A stretch of 64,000 bases of DNA, taken from Congeria kusceri. Taxonomy: Eukaryota; Mollusca; Bivalvia; Myida; Dreissenidae. Where the stretch lies: NCBI GenBank assembly GCA_027627225.1, contig CM051030.1, positions 2,063,501 through 2,127,500 on the forward strand. Reading direction: 5' to 3'. Both the position numbers and the translations under genes were made by a program. Positions 1-10,959 of this stretch are shown in pieces (the first letter of the stretch is position 1; every line of letters begins with the position of its first letter). The notes beneath the pieces were generated by a model, which was not told the DNA's origin, searched no databases, and was given only the letters and a program-made list of their open reading frames with translations.

Positions 1-575
1 TACAGTTTCCCCATATTAAATGAACCTATAGTCCAAGCTTGGTAAGTCTAGTTTGAAATTTGTCAAAATTATGTGCCGAACTTTTATTCGGTTTCTCCAT
101 ATTAAAATGAACCTATAGGCCAAGTTTGGTAACTATAGTTTAAAATTAGTCAAAATTATGGGCCTTTTTACACTTAGAACTTTTACATTTAAGCTATTTA
201 GAACTTTTACATTTAAGCTATTTGGACAGGTTGAAGTTTTTCGGTAAGCTAGTTTCTCAGGAATGGCTTGAGGGATTTCATTCAAACTTAGAACACTTAT
301 TCCCTATATAAAATGAACTCATAGGCCAATTTTGATAAACCAACTCTAGTTTGAAATTTGTCAAATTATGGGCCTTTTTACACTTGAAATTTTACATATA
401 AGCTATTTAAATAGGTTAATTTTTTTGGTAAGCGAGTTTCGCAGGAATGGCTTAAGGGATTTCATTCAAACTTAAAACACTTATTCCCTATATTAAAGTT
501 AAACCCATAGGCCAATTTTTATAACTCTAGATTGATATTTGTCAAAACTATGGGCCTTTTTACACTTAGAAATTT
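1..575 (+). repeat. tandem repeat, ~184-bp unit (family B core)
   Basis: About three degenerate units are visible. Anchors are CCTATAGGCCAA-like and TTATGGGCCTTTTTACACTT; CCCTATAT anchors at 301 and about 485 give a period near 184 bp. The first units are internally deleted. The array starts before base 1. Confidence 0.7.
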
Positions 576-1018
576 TACATCCCCGCTGGAGGGGTTGCGG
601 CGTCACCTTTTGATTCCACTCTCTTACTTGAGAATGAATCTTCATACATAGATAGCCTACAGTAATACTTAACATGGGATTGCATTTGGGGTGGTGTGCG
701 TGGGGTCAAGGTCACTGTTACTAAAATTAGAAAAAACAGTTTCTGCTCAATAACTCGAGAACAATTTGAAGTATTGATAATAATGAAATAATTTATAGAT
801 ACCATATAGCTAGACATGGCATGAGATTGCATATAGGCTGGGTGGGGTCAACGTCACTGTTTTGAAAAATAGAAAAATTATTTCCACTCAGTAACTCAAG
901 AACAAAATTAACTTAATTGGCCCCGTACTATCCATACAGTTTGTTTTAGAAAAAAAGTGCCAGTAACTCTGACATGTACAAAAAAAGTTGAGCGCGCTGT
1001 CCTCTTGACAGCTCTTAT
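1..1018 (+). mobile_element. Helitron-like element, family B, 5' end outside window
   Basis: This is the right part of a non-autonomous element. It holds tandem core repeats (1-575), then two degenerate units of a second core type (about 660-930), then the family-B right arm. The arm reads GTTGAGCGCGCTGTC (988-1002) and forms a hairpin with stem GCTGTC/GACAGC (996-1012), followed by CTCTTATT. The same arm closes the elements at 11502 and 56997. No protein is encoded. The second core type (GGGGTCAAGGTCACTGTTA) also occurs inside family-A elements at 42530-43215 and 62270-63020, so cores are shared between families with different ends. Confidence 0.6.
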
Positions 1019-1569
1019 TAAAATATGCCATTGAACCTTAAAACTGGAAAAAACAAACATCTAGTGAAGAGATAAAATATTAAAACGAAAAGCATTTTTT
1101 TAAAAAGTGCCTCAATCGGGGCTTGATCTGATTGGCCATTTTACAAACTCGCAATACAGTAGGACAATGTCTGCATACAACTAAGACTAAGCGTAAAAGT
1201 TGAAACCCATTCAATCAATCATTATTAAATGTGGGCTGAACTAAAATGGCAATTAAGATGTTATAATACCATATATTCCACCCTTGCTGAATGCTCTATA
1301 AGGTTAAAAAAACCTCATTAAAAGGAAGAGTACGTATAAACCTTTTCTTACCACGGTTATTTTTTGCTCATATGCTGCATTGAAAGCATTGAAACATTTT
1401 CGAGTCCATTTCCTGAGTAGAACCAGTACTTTGTGTCTTCTGAGAAAGTTCATGACGTAAAAAAAGCCCGGATTGAGAGGAACTTCAAATTGCTGTTTTT
1501 GTCTAAGTGTCTTTTGTAAATTTTCTGACATTTATTTAGTTGATCTATTCAATATACACGGTACAAAAT
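1019..1569. other. upstream flank / presumed intron of ANAPC13
   Basis: AT-rich DNA between the family-B element and the ANAPC13 coding exon. Apart from the SINE-core fragment I see no gene. A 5' untranslated first exon is expected upstream because of the acceptor at 1584, but I could not place it. Confidence 0.4.
1404..1453 (-). repeat. SINE central-domain fragment
   Basis: On the - strand it contains AAGTACTGGTTCTAC followed by AGGAAATGGAC. The same conserved block sits in the tRNA-headed SINE at 8190-8366. Head and tail are not recognisable here. It lies about 130 bases upstream of the ANAPC13 coding exon, in presumed intron. Confidence 0.5.
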
Positions 1570-1584
1570 GCTCTTTTTTTACAG
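1570..1584 (+). other. splice acceptor before ANAPC13 coding exon
   Basis: A T-rich tract (CTCTTTTTTTACAG) ends in AG at 1583-1584, followed by G. The exon would begin at 1585 with 27 bases of 5' UTR before the ATG. This argues for a spliced gene with a non-coding first exon rather than a processed retrocopy. Confidence 0.6.
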
Positions 1585-1611
1585 GTCAATCTTATCAACT
1601 GATGCTTCACA

Positions 1612-1842
1612 ATGGACAGTGAAGTTACGCGCGATGGTCGACTGATGGACCTTATAGACGATGAATGGAGGGAGGACAAACTTCCCGAAGAAGACGTCGC
1701 AGTGCCGCAGATGGAATTACCCGAGATCGAACCGGAAAATGGACCAACTACTGAAACACTGAAAGAACAGGAACAGAAGTGGAGTGACCTTGCGTTAACA
1801 TCCCTTCATGACCAACCACCCCCATCTACCAGCACCCATTGA
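1612..1842 (+). CDS. ANAPC13: anaphase-promoting complex subunit 13 (APC13)
   Basis: Encodes a 76-residue protein that I recognise as APC13, a small stabilising subunit of the anaphase-promoting complex/cyclosome. This nuclear E3 ubiquitin ligase marks cyclins and securin for degradation in mitosis; APC13 helps hold the TPR subunits. Landmarks are the N-terminal MDSEVTRDGR, the conserved acidic block DLIDDEWREDKLP (residues 13-25), DVAVP (28-32), an ELPE/EPENG stretch (36-44) and the C-terminal helix KEQEQKWSDLAL (51-62). Vertebrate APC13 is about 74 residues, so this is full length. The ATG follows a 27-base UTR after a good splice acceptor, and the TGA ends at 1842. The whole coding sequence is in one exon with no frameshift or stop. 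The C-terminal tail (PPPSTSTH) is the least conserved part. Nearest neighbours are transposable elements; no operon-like context is expected. Confidence 0.93.
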   Translation: MDSEVTRDGRLMDLIDDEWREDKLPEEDVAVPQMELPEIEPENGPTTETLKEQEQKWSDLALTSLHDQPPPSTSTH

Positions 1843-1935
1843 GGGTCGAGCACGTTGGAGGAACCAGAAGACCTAGTGCAAAATAGCAGGGTGCTGTAGC
1901 CTCAGAACCTGCTACTTTTTCAGACTCCGCAAAAC

Positions 1936-2145
1936 CAGCTGTCGGACACATTGATTTGTAAAGTATACACCACATGTTGAAAACAGGATATACACTGTTA
2001 AATAATTAATTACCAGTAATATTTCATTATTTGGCATAACATAATGCATACAGCTAATTGTTGCAGTAATAATTCCTTTATTTATTAAACAAAAGTCTAA
2101 CTTGCATTAAATATGTATAAGGTGTGTGATACATTTTGTCGGACA
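1936..2145 (+). repeat. duplicated segment in ANAPC13 3' region (copy at 19891-20090)
   Basis: Aligns over about 200 bases to 19891-20090. Shared landmarks are CAGCTGTCGGACA, CAGCTAATTGTTGCAGTA and GGTGTG near the end. Both copies begin and end near GTC(G/A)GACA. It may be an interspersed repeat that supplies the 3' UTR, or the other copy may be a UTR-derived pseudogene piece. Confidence 0.55.
2106..2140 (+). terminator. candidate poly(A) signal of ANAPC13
   Basis: ATTAAA at 2106-2111 is followed 10-25 bases later by a GT-rich tract (GGTGTGTGATACATTTTGTC), the usual layout of an animal cleavage/polyadenylation site. A canonical AATAAA lies further on at 2380. Which one is used cannot be told from sequence. 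Confidence 0.35.
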
Positions 2146-2859
2146 CTCTCATTTTTTGTCAGCCTTGTCTGTCTGACAGGTTCGCGTTGTCTACTTGTTG
2201 GTCCCACCTGCTGCCCCTCTGGTCTGGGAACAATGGCAGGGTGGAAGCCAGCTCTGGAAAACAATGGACAAGTGTACAAATAATTCCCGTCTCTGAAAAT
2301 TTAAAAAAAAAAGATCAGGGAATTGACAAAACACGGAAGAAATGTTTTAAGTTGGGAAAAGGAACTACACGTTCTTAGAAATAAATATTATCTGGTGACA
2401 ATGAAACAGTAAAACGGTTGTAGTTATGTATAATAAAAAATATCAATATTAAATATTTCTTGAAAGAGACATCAGTGTACAAGTATTGATGTAAACAGTA
2501 ACCACTATGCAATATTTTTGCTGCTGATCTAAAATTGGCCCGTTTAGCAGTATACACTCTCTATGTCCAACAGATTTCTTAAATCCTCACCAAACTTGAT
2601 ATTTTAAAGATTGCATTTAACCTAGAAGGGGGCATAACCGTTTTACAAACAACTTTTGTTATTTATTATGCCGGTTCATGTACATTTTGTATATTATTCT
2701 TTCAGCACATCATAACCTATGGCATTGTTAGTAGAAATAGTATGTTTGATATATTAATTTAAACCGTACTGCATAAATTATAAAACATGATGCCGATTTG
2801 TATACATATCATATACTAGTATTATTCTTTCATCACATCATAAACTGTTTTAATGTTAG
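2146..2859. other. intergenic, no feature recognised
   Basis: AT-rich DNA with only chance open frames. It contains a canonical AATAAA at 2380 and a weak repetition of TATACAT-type sequence near 2690-2830. Nothing further is supported. Confidence 0.4.
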
Positions 2860-3072
2860 GCAAAAAAAAATTCTGTGTTGAGGGCAACTCGACCCCCGAC
2901 CCTAAAGTTGTTGTTAGCGAAGATGTGAAAGCCGCATTCGTAAGATTTTAGATAATTTTCAATTTTTTTAGGCCGAAATGTGTCTTTAAGAAAACAGTTA
3001 TAAAAAAACTCAATCCCGACCCTACCTAATTCTTTTGAGACCGTTGCCCGAAACACACTATTTTTTGGCTTT
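2860..3072. mobile_element. MITE with GGGCAAC-type inverted ends, copy 1
   Basis: The left end (AAAAAATTCTGTGTTGAGGGCAAC) and the inverse of the right end (CCAAAAAATAGTGTGTTTCGG then GCAAC) form imperfect terminal inverted repeats. A second copy lies at 19648-19858; the two share GTAAGATTTTAGATAATTTTC and ATCCCGACCCTACC. About 212 bp, no protein. Confidence 0.6.
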
Positions 3073-3439
3073 AGTGTCGTGCAAAATACTTCATCTGTTT
3101 GAGTAATGGTGTACCTCATTTGCATAATTAACGTAGAGGAAATTTCGAAATTGGAAACAATACGCCATATAGAGAAAACTGAAGTAAATTTTTTAAAATC
3201 ATAACATTCCTAAAGACTGTGGCTGGGTAATTTCAAGTTTATTTTGTCTTAAATGGTTTAATTTTGTAAAGAATAATCAGTGTTTTTATACTACTATAGT
3301 TCAAATATAACATATTGATTTTCACATAGAAAATTGTATTTGAAATTTTCAACTGCATAATTATGACTTAAGATTATGAGTTTTATGGATATAGTTCCAG
3401 GAACGAAATACATTTTTGAGATGTATTAATAAGGTGAAT

Positions 3440-4395
3440 AAGATCGGAGAAGTTAGGAAAAAGCAGAAGTAACTCAAGTCGGCCAAACTACCAGATAAAA
3501 GTACGGATTCCGAATGTAACACAGAGAAAGCAGAAAGGACTAAGATTTGAAGTTAGAAGGAAAAGTAACGGCGATTTAGAGAAAGTAGAGGGGACTTACA
3601 GCGGATGTTCGGAAAAAAAGTTTAGGGGACTTAGATCGGATGTTAGGCAGAGAAAGTAGATGGGACTTAGATTGGATGTTAGGCAGAGAAAGTAGAGGGG
3701 ACTTAGATTGGACGTTAGGCAGAAAAAGTACAGGGGACTAAGATCGGACGTTATTCAGAGAAAGCAGAGAGGACTTAGATCGGATGTTAGGCAGAGAAAG
3801 TAGAGGCAAACCAAGATTGGATGTAAGGCAGAGAAAGTAGAGGGGACTAAGGTCGGATGATAGGCAGAGAAAGTAGAGGGGACAATGATCCGATGTTATT
3901 GAGAGAAAGTAGAGGGGACTTCGATCGAATGTTAGGCAGAGAAAGTAGAGGGACAAAGATCGAATGTTAGGCAGAGAAAGTGTGTGTGTGTGTGGGGGGG
4001 GGGGCTAAGATCATAATGGGGCTAAGAAAATAGAGGGGACCAAGAGCGGATTTTAGGCAGAGAAAATAGAGGGACAAGATCGGGTGTTAGGCAGAGAAAG
4101 TGGTGCGGGGGGGGGGGGGCTTTATCGGATGTTTTTCAGATAAAGTAGAGGGGAATAAGATCAGATGTTATGCAGAGAAAGTAGAGGGGACAAAGATCTG
4201 ATGTAAGACAGAGAAAATATAGGGGACAAAGATCGGATGTTAGGCAAAGAAAGTGGAGGTACAACGATCGGATGTTAGGCAGAAAAAGTAGAGGGGACAA
4301 AGATCGGATGTTAGGCAGAGAAAGTAGAGGGGACTCAGATCGGATGTTAGGCAGAGAAACTAGAATGGACTATGATCGGATGTTAGGCAGAGAAA
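3440..4395. repeat. minisatellite, ~36-bp unit, about 25 copies
   Basis: Consensus GATCGGATGTTAGGCAGAGA followed by AAGTAGAGGGGACAAA. Units are cleanest between 4140 and 4390 and decay towards 3440. Two units contain G-runs (about 3995 and 4105). Purine-rich on the + strand. The open frame on the - strand (3738-3956) is a product of the repeat. Confidence 0.85.
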
Positions 4396-4796
4396 ATTGG
4401 ATACGAATAATGAAATGTTTAACAATAATTTAGTAAATATCAATCATGCCCATGTCAAAGATACGTTGATAAATTGTTTATTATAGACGATGCAATGAGA
4501 GCGGGGTTTTATAAATTATGACTGTAATTAGTTTGAAAGTGATATAAAACGAAATCACTTTAAAGAGCGCAATATAGCTGATGGTGATAACGGTTTTCTT
4601 AGCTACACAATGATAGTGCGAGAGTATATAGTGTTATATGAATCGTACAAAAACAAATCAATGCAAATAAATTATTCATTATCTACATCTATCGTTCTCG
4701 AGAAACAAAGTAATACGAGAAAAGTATGTATTAATATTTGATAAATAGCGGAATATAGATCAAAGAACACATATCGTCTAACAACAAAGTGTATAT
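4396..4796. other. intergenic, no feature recognised
   Basis: AT-rich unique-looking sequence without a supported gene or repeat. Confidence 0.4.
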
Positions 4797-5062
4797 TGCA
4801 CCTTTCAATGTTCCCCCCGGGGGGAGGGGAGTGGTCGACGGGCATATACGGGACTTTACACTGTAAGCGATTCCCGACCAGCGGGAATTTGACACGCCGA
4901 ATGATTCCTGCTCCCGGGGGAAATAGACTTTGGTCGGATTTGACACAAAAGCTTGGCTCTAGGGTGGGGAATTAGACCCCCAAAAATTAAGTTAATAAAA
5001 TTCCCCAGGGAAAGCCCGCCGCTCCCCCCCCCCCCCCGTGGGGGAAACTATTGATAGGTGCA
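4797..5062. mobile_element. MITE-1 (TGCACCTATCAATATT ends), copy 1
   Basis: Terminal inverted repeats TGCACCTTTCAATGTTCCCC and, inverted, GGGGAAACTATTGATAGGTG then CA. The interior carries GGGAATTTGACAC, ATAGACTTTGGTCGGAT and C/G homopolymers next to both ends. Eight copies occur in this window. No coding capacity. Confidence 0.8.
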
Positions 5063-5460
5063 TAAACAAGGCTAAAACCCTCGTGGTTTAATTCCTACGC
5101 ATCAGAACACCAAATCATTGTTTATTGGCCGATTAACAACTCTAAATCGAAAATTATTTCTTAAATAAAACACTGAGTAACATAGTTTCATGTTATTATA
5201 CAGAGAAAAAGAACAGCTAAACATAAACGAGAACAATAACACGTGTGACACACAAAATGCGTATATAAGAAATAGTTTATTTGCGAATTCTCGTAAAGTA
5301 CATCAAATAAAACTATAGGCGTTTGAAACGCAAAACGGGGATTACTTCTGTTATTTTCGAGGATATTTTCATAATGTTCGAGTCAGTTACCGTTACTAAT
5401 TTTGCATTAGAAATACAAATAAATAACCAAATAAGCTAAGCCTACATGTATTGGTATCGC
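5063..5460. other. intergenic, no feature recognised
   Basis: AT-rich sequence with no supported gene or repeat. Confidence 0.4.
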
Positions 5461-5757
5461 CAGGGGCGTAACTACGCGTACTCCTATACGCACGTGCGTA
5501 TAAACTGGAAAATCATACATGAACATTGTAGTTGAACGTGACAACATATTAGGCCAAATATCAAAAACCGAGGTCAGATTGAACTCGGCATACAATCGGT
5601 CCTAATGTATTAACATCATTGTATCCTGTTCTCTGAAAGAAATAAACGTTTTTATTAAGCTTATCTAATATCTGTTTAGAATAATTACATAAAATCACAC
5701 CATAGAGTTAACACAATTACTCTGCGTATACGCAATTTCGACCCAGGTACGCCCTTG
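5461..5757. mobile_element. MITE with CAGGGGCG ends and 5-bp direct repeat ATCGC
   Basis: Begins CAGGGGCGTAACTACGCGTA and ends, inverted, CAAGGGCGTACCTGGGTCGA, giving imperfect terminal inverted repeats. TATACGC-type repeats occur inside both ends. ATCGC stands directly before (5456-5460) and directly after (5758-5762), a likely target-site duplication. The ends resemble hAT-type non-autonomous elements, but a hAT duplication would be 8 bp, so the superfamily is open. Confidence 0.6.
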
Positions 5758-5929
5758 ATCGCGTGGACTAATAATACCTAGGTCGTATAGTTTCTGGCAT
5801 TTTTTCACATTTAAGTGTTTTACTTATATTAAAGTGTTGTTTGTTAAACTGCTTCTGTTTACCAAACATGACAGATTCTGTGAACAAGAACCTTTAAATC
5901 ATGTAATGAGGTCGCGTAACCAATGACCA

Positions 5930-6255
5930 TATAAACCATTTTACTTGCCGGTTTTGTGAAAGAGAAATAGTGTAGTACATTTGTTATCGCCGAGTGCGCC
6001 GGGATGGCGCCGGGATTCGCCCCCAGAAGACTTGTTAGTTTGGTTACGGGCGAAAGTGCAAGATACAGGAGAAACCCCGTTCTAGAGGCGACTCTGTGTC
6101 TTTTAGTGCCCGGTGTGAAGCACATAGTACACTGCACCTCGGTTTAACGTCTCGTGCGAAATACGAGTTAGTAGGTTAGGATGTAGCGGTATCTGGAACC
6201 TGCGACCCCTGGGTTGTAAAGTCAGTGCGTTACCACTAGACCACGGATCCGCCAC
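5930..6255 (-). mobile_element. tRNA-derived SINE, type 1, minus strand
   Basis: Read on the - strand from 6253, the tRNA-like head has an A box in GGTCTAGTGGTAACGCACTG and a B box in GCAGGTTCCAGA. The body then carries GAGGTGCAGTGTACTATGTG, AGACACAGAGTCGCC and CTTCTGGGGGCGAATCCCGG. A + strand copy with the same head and body is at 21653-21950. The 3' boundary is approximate. Confidence 0.75.
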
Positions 6256-7065
6256 ATAAAGAGGAATATATTGTCCGTGACATCTTTATACCCGGACATG
6301 AAACTGTCGAGTTGATACAGAAATAGTCCGTTTAACAAATGTATTTATATGCACATATACGTACATACTCCACATGTGACCATATAAACTATTTTACTTT
6401 CCCTGTTTTGTCAAAGAGGAATATAATGCAGACCTATTTCTATAAGCCTCACGGGTCAAAACATTCCCAATGCAAAATATGGTGTGTGTTTTTTCCAATT
6501 TCCAAAATAAATTTCCCTTTCCTACAGACTTTTGTTTTACATTTATAACAATCTTGAATAAAATTTGATCAATAAATATTTTAAGAACATAAAAATTAAG
6601 AATAACAATGACATTTGGATATATAATGCAATTGTATCAACTTATCCGTGGAAACTGATACTGCAAACAAGATTTATATGTAGATATTCTTTTCGCAATT
6701 TGGCAAATTTTACGTTGATAAATTCCCAATTTTAAAACGAGTTACTATTTCCCAAAAAGGTCAGAAAAAAGGCCTGTAATGTCCATTACATCTTTATACA
6801 GAAACATGAAACTGTCGTTGTAAACACGTCAACAAGCACGTAGCTGGACCAAATTGGTTATTCATAGAAAGATTACTGGTCATTTAAGCCAGCTCACCAA
6901 TGCTTTCTATGCTGGCGAGCTTTTAGGGCCCGGATTAGCCTTGTCAGTCACACGAGGACTCACAGCCATTGATCCTCATATATGACTTATGAAGTAATGA
7001 TCATCTTCGACTACAAAGGACGAACATCACTGGAAAATTTGAGAATTAACACACGGCCTGTAATC
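6256..7065. other. intergenic, no feature recognised
   Basis: AT-rich DNA. A slightly more complex stretch at 6830-7010 has an imperfect inverted pair (CAGCTCACCAATGC and GCTGGCGAGC), but no family or reading frame can be assigned. Confidence 0.35.
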
Positions 7066-7372
7066 ACTGGCGCCACCTTTTTTTGGAGATGCATAGGCAA
7101 AAGAGCCAATTATACTTCCGAGGTAGTGCTAATGACAGGAAGTAGTAGGAAAAAGTAAACAGTGATAGAAGTGAGTTGGTTTTGTTTTATGACAATTTTA
7201 GACACTGTTTTAAAAATCGGACAATGTAGTGCGATTCGGAAACAACTGTACCTTCCAACAATGTAGAAAAATATGCAGTCACGACGCATTTCAAAACGTG
7301 AGGACTTCTATAAGTCGTGACATGGTGAAAATTGAACCAATACATCTCCAAAACGAGGTGGCGCCAGTGTAA
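7066..7372. mobile_element. MITE with 27-bp terminal inverted repeats
   Basis: Left end CACTGGCGCCACCTTTTTTT then GGAGATG; right end CATCTCCAAAACGAGGTGGC then GCCAGTG. The two are inverse over 27 positions with about two mismatches. Length about 306 bp, no coding capacity. Confidence 0.75.
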
Positions 7373-8189
7373 CAATATCAGCATCGATCACAGCGCAAAA
7401 CTGCATGAAGTTGGACAGAACATTAATTAGCTATGCCAATGAGGTTATGTTTTGCCAGCGCTTATTTGTACGTCTGTTTTTGCAAAAGTTTATGAACGGA
7501 TTTTTACTAATTGACGCAACGCTATATACGTTCACGCTTTACGTATACTTAGTTTTTGAGATTTTAAATATCATAGGCGGCGGTGGGGGGTGGTGGGGGT
7601 GGCGCAAAAGGCGTACGCCCCTTCTAATATTGTCCAACATTCGAAATGTTAAACCTAAAAATAACTAAAACCTAGGCCATTTGTTGCCAATGAGGTGTCC
7701 TTCTGTCAATTTATTGGAATAATCAAACCAGTTATGTGGTATTTTCGATCAAGTGTTATTTTTTGTCCATAGTGCACGTATTCGATATATATCCTAACAT
7801 GTAAAACATAGCAAAATTCAGTTAGTTGTAAACGCTCCTATGCAGCGTGAAGAAACATAATGTACAGAAGTATTTCTAGTTTTGCGGTCCTAAAGTTCCG
7901 AACAGTTCGCCATACGCCCGCGACATGTTCTTATCAGATATCATTCCACTTATCCTTGAGAGAAATATATGGTTTTAAGCTGAATATATTCACCGCTATT
8001 AACCGATTTTACATGTACATTACCACAGGTTTTATAGCCCATGACATTGTTTTGTGTAATCAAAGTTGAATGCATCACGTTTTATAAGGTTTACATTTAA
8101 AGGTGGGGCGTTTAAATTGTCTTTGCAAGTACCTGAAAATGTTTAACAGTACTCTGATCAAACGTGTAAATTAATTTAAAGCAATTTAT
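7373..8189. other. intergenic, no feature recognised
   Basis: AT-rich DNA. A G-rich tract (GGCGGTGGGGGGTGGTGGGG, 7578-7597) is the only compositional feature. The open frames at 7405-7668 and 7860-8069 have no recognisable protein character. Confidence 0.4.
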
Positions 8190-8366
8190 TTTCGCTGGAT
8201 CGTGTCGACAGTACGAGGCTTATTCAGACACTTGCGTCCGTTTCCTCGGTAGAACCAGTACTTGGTGTCTTAAGAGACAGATCCCCCAAACGCTCCTAAA
8301 GTAGGGATCGAACAAACGACCTCCCGATCGCAAGGCGGACACCATATGCCATTACACCACTGCGGT
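8190..8366 (-). mobile_element. tRNA-derived SINE, type 2, minus strand
   Basis: Read from 8366 on the - strand, the head is CCGCAGTGGTGTAATGGCAT (A box) and then GTTCGATCCCTAC (B box). The body contains AAGACACCAAGTACTGGTTC and TACCGAGGAAACGGAC, the block also found at 1404-1453. The 3' tail is not clear. Confidence 0.75.
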
Positions 8367-8611
8367 TTCAAGAATTAAAGAAAAAATAAGAATTAACTTA
8401 CAGTATTACTACACACGGCGGTATTTACCAAGCTCTACATACAATACATTCTAATAAGAAACAAATTGAAAGAATTCACTGAAAAGGGCATCTGGGGTTT
8501 TGACAATTATTCTTAAAACAAACCGTCTAACGTATTTGAAAATATCGCTTTGTAAAAGATGTTCCGATAGAACTTGATGGATATCTGGGGCTACGAATTC
8601 TCGTCTGTTTA

Positions 8612-8952
8612 TGCGCCTATCAATATTCCCCCCCCCCCCCCCGGGGGGAGCGGCGGGGTGGGAGACCCAGGGGAAATTGACTTATTTTATTTGTTGGGCT
8701 CTGATTCATACCCTAGTGCCAAGCATTTTTGTATTAATTCCCACAGCGGGAGATGCTTGGTGGTATCAAACGGCCGTTGGCCAATATAACCGGAATCTAA
8801 ATTCCGACCAAATCTATTTCCCGGGACCCGAAATTATTTGGCATGTCAAATTCCCATCTGTCGGGAATGGTTTTCAGTCCAAGGTCACGTATATGCCCTT
8901 CCCCCCTCCCACCCCACACACACACTTGGGGAAAATATTATTGATCTGTGCA
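8612..8952. mobile_element. MITE-1, copy 2 (long form)
   Basis: TGCGCCTATCAATATTCCCC at the left and GGGGAAAATATTATTGATCT then GTGCA at the right. It carries the longer interior (CCAGGGGAAATTGAC, CCCTAGTGCCAAGCA). The C-run at the left end is about 17 bases. Confidence 0.75.
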
Positions 8953-9139
8953 TGATACCTGATGTTTTGCCAAGATCTTTAATGTCTTATCTTAATATTT
9001 CAGCATGGTCGTTTAGTCGACAAATTATCCTCGCCTAAACGCAAGATTGCTTTTGTTTTCATGTCGTTTTCAACTTAACCTCAATGATCTATGTTAATCC
9101 TTTATAATTTGCATTTACAAATAATGCTGTACTATGTGC

Positions 9140-9429
9140 CACGTATGTATGATCACATGATTCGTCACCACGTATGTATGATCACATGATTCGTCACCAC
9201 GTATGTATGATCACATGATTCGTCACCACGTATGTATGATCACATGATTCGTCACCACGTATGTATGATCACATGATTCGTCACCACGTATGTATGATCA
9301 CATGATTCGTCACCACGTATGTATTATCACATGATTCGTCACCACGTATGTATGATCACATGATTCGTCACCACGTATGTATGATCACATGATTCGTCAC
9401 CACGTATGTATGATCACATGATTCGTCAC
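9140..9429. repeat. minisatellite, 29-bp unit, 10 near-identical copies
   Basis: Unit CACGTATGTATGATCACATG then ATTCGTCAC, ten consecutive copies, with a single G-to-T variant seen near 9324. The low divergence implies recent expansion or ongoing homogenisation. Each unit contains the palindrome TGATCA. Confidence 0.95.
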
Positions 9430-10276
9430 GGACACTTCGTTTTCAATGAACCCGATTCAGGACTTTCTTAATGCGGGTGATGTTGTCATTTCGGTTACGA
9501 AAGGTATAGTATAGGTCAGTGGATTAAAATTGGTGTAGTGTTTTGCTCTTTAAATAGGTATGACTGAGCAGTTTTGCAACTTCATGGTTTGGACAATCCA
9601 AGAGTAGCCTTAAACACACATTGCTGTGCACTTAAACAATGGTGGTAATCCATGTGCGCGCATTCCAAAGTTGACATTCTGTTATTCCAAAGTTGTCATA
9701 CTGCGATGTATCAATTAATTATTATAATTTTGTTCAATACAAATGCAAACTTCAGTTAATTTGCATAATAAGAGCTTAATACTGTACTTCGAAACTCAAG
9801 CTACAAATCTAACATATATTGTATAGTTTGCCATTTTAATTCGTGTCACCATTAGTGATTTGTTTAAACATCATTCAGAGTCCCCCCCCCCCTCAAAAAA
9901 TTATTAAAACTGATTAAATTACGTTATGACGTCATTAAATTTATGACGTCTTAATACTAGATGTGTCACGTGACAACAGAAATGACGCCGCTTCCTTTAG
10001 TAATTTTTGGCGCTTTTATGATGTATAGTTTTTTTGTCAGACAGAATAGTAATGTACAATGTATTGTACACGTATTCGAAAAGTACAATAAAATGAAATT
10101 GATTTTTTTAAAGGGGCCGACACATTTAAATTTCAGTGAAGTGGTCAAAAATACGGTCAATGCATGCAATTGACAATTATATTGACGTGTGTGGTCTGTA
10201 TTGAAGGTCGATGCAGTATATTGAGAAAAATCTGAAATCGCTGATATTTCTTGAGAGTCTGTCTATAATATGGCAC
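9430..10276. other. intergenic, with paired TGACGTCA motif
   Basis: No gene is supported. TGACGTCA at 9927-9934 and TGACGTC at 9944-9950 form a close pair of CRE-like palindromes; a similar pair is at 49386-49407. A C-run precedes them (9882-9893). Confidence 0.4.
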
Positions 10277-10442
10277 ACTGTCTACAGTGGATTTATGTTT
10301 AGAGAGACTACATCGAAACAGAAAATACCATAGAAGCGGAAAGTGTCGTCTTAGATAAGCCCGTGCGGACTGGACAGGCTAATCCGGGACGAGACTTATC
10401 GCACATGCATTAAGCCCGGGTTTCCCACGACACACCACATTT
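10277..10442. mobile_element. Dreissena-type inverted-repeat element, left-truncated
   Basis: Retains CTACAGTGGATTTATGTT, AGAAGCGGAAAGTGTCGTC, GACAGGCTAATCCGGGACGA and the right end ATTAAGCCCGGGTTTCCCAC then GACACACCAC. A complete copy is at 63331-63597. The left terminus is missing. Confidence 0.7.
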
Positions 10443-10959
10443 ATTTCCTGCGATAAAAAAATGAATTGGGCTATAGACAGATGCGCCTCAGTACTTTTCG
10501 TTTGCATTTAATTGGTTATAATCTTCAGTAGTTGCTTTAAACTACTCCTACTTCCTGATAACTAGTTTTGAAAGGCATATGAATTTAAAATGAAACGTTT
10601 TAAACAATATTGAATGGCAAAGTATTTCAGATTTTTGACCGAAAAGTTTTTATTTGCTTGTTTATGCCTTTCAATGGAAAGCACAGTAACATGTAACTAC
10701 AACAGGATCAATCCTTGCAATACCAGCGTTTAATACAAAAATGAAACAAAATATGGACTGAAATATTTGTACAGTTTGTGGCACAAAATGAGTGTCAAGT
10801 TTATTAAACCCTAAAACCATAAAAATGAAAGTGTTTGGGCCGCTTTAATGAGTAACAGGGAAAACGCGAACGCCAAGATGCCAATTCCTTCTCTATTTGG
10901 TAAGTTTTGTCTCTGTAACAAATCCGTTTATTCGGTTATTATTGTGCTGGCTATGTCAT
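10443..10959. other. intergenic, no feature recognised
   Basis: AT-rich unique-looking DNA, no supported gene. Confidence 0.4.

Noticed and set aside
1612..1842. ANAPC13 as processed retrocopy
   Set aside because: A good splice acceptor precedes the exon, the frame is intact, and no poly(A) tract follows the coding part. The gene reading is preferred, though an intronless coding sequence alone does not exclude a retrocopy.
3738..3956. Minus-strand repeated LYFLCL peptide
   Set aside because: Translation of the 36-bp minisatellite.
9140..9429. CRISPR-like array
   Set aside because: Directly adjacent identical units with no spacers; a minisatellite in an animal genome.
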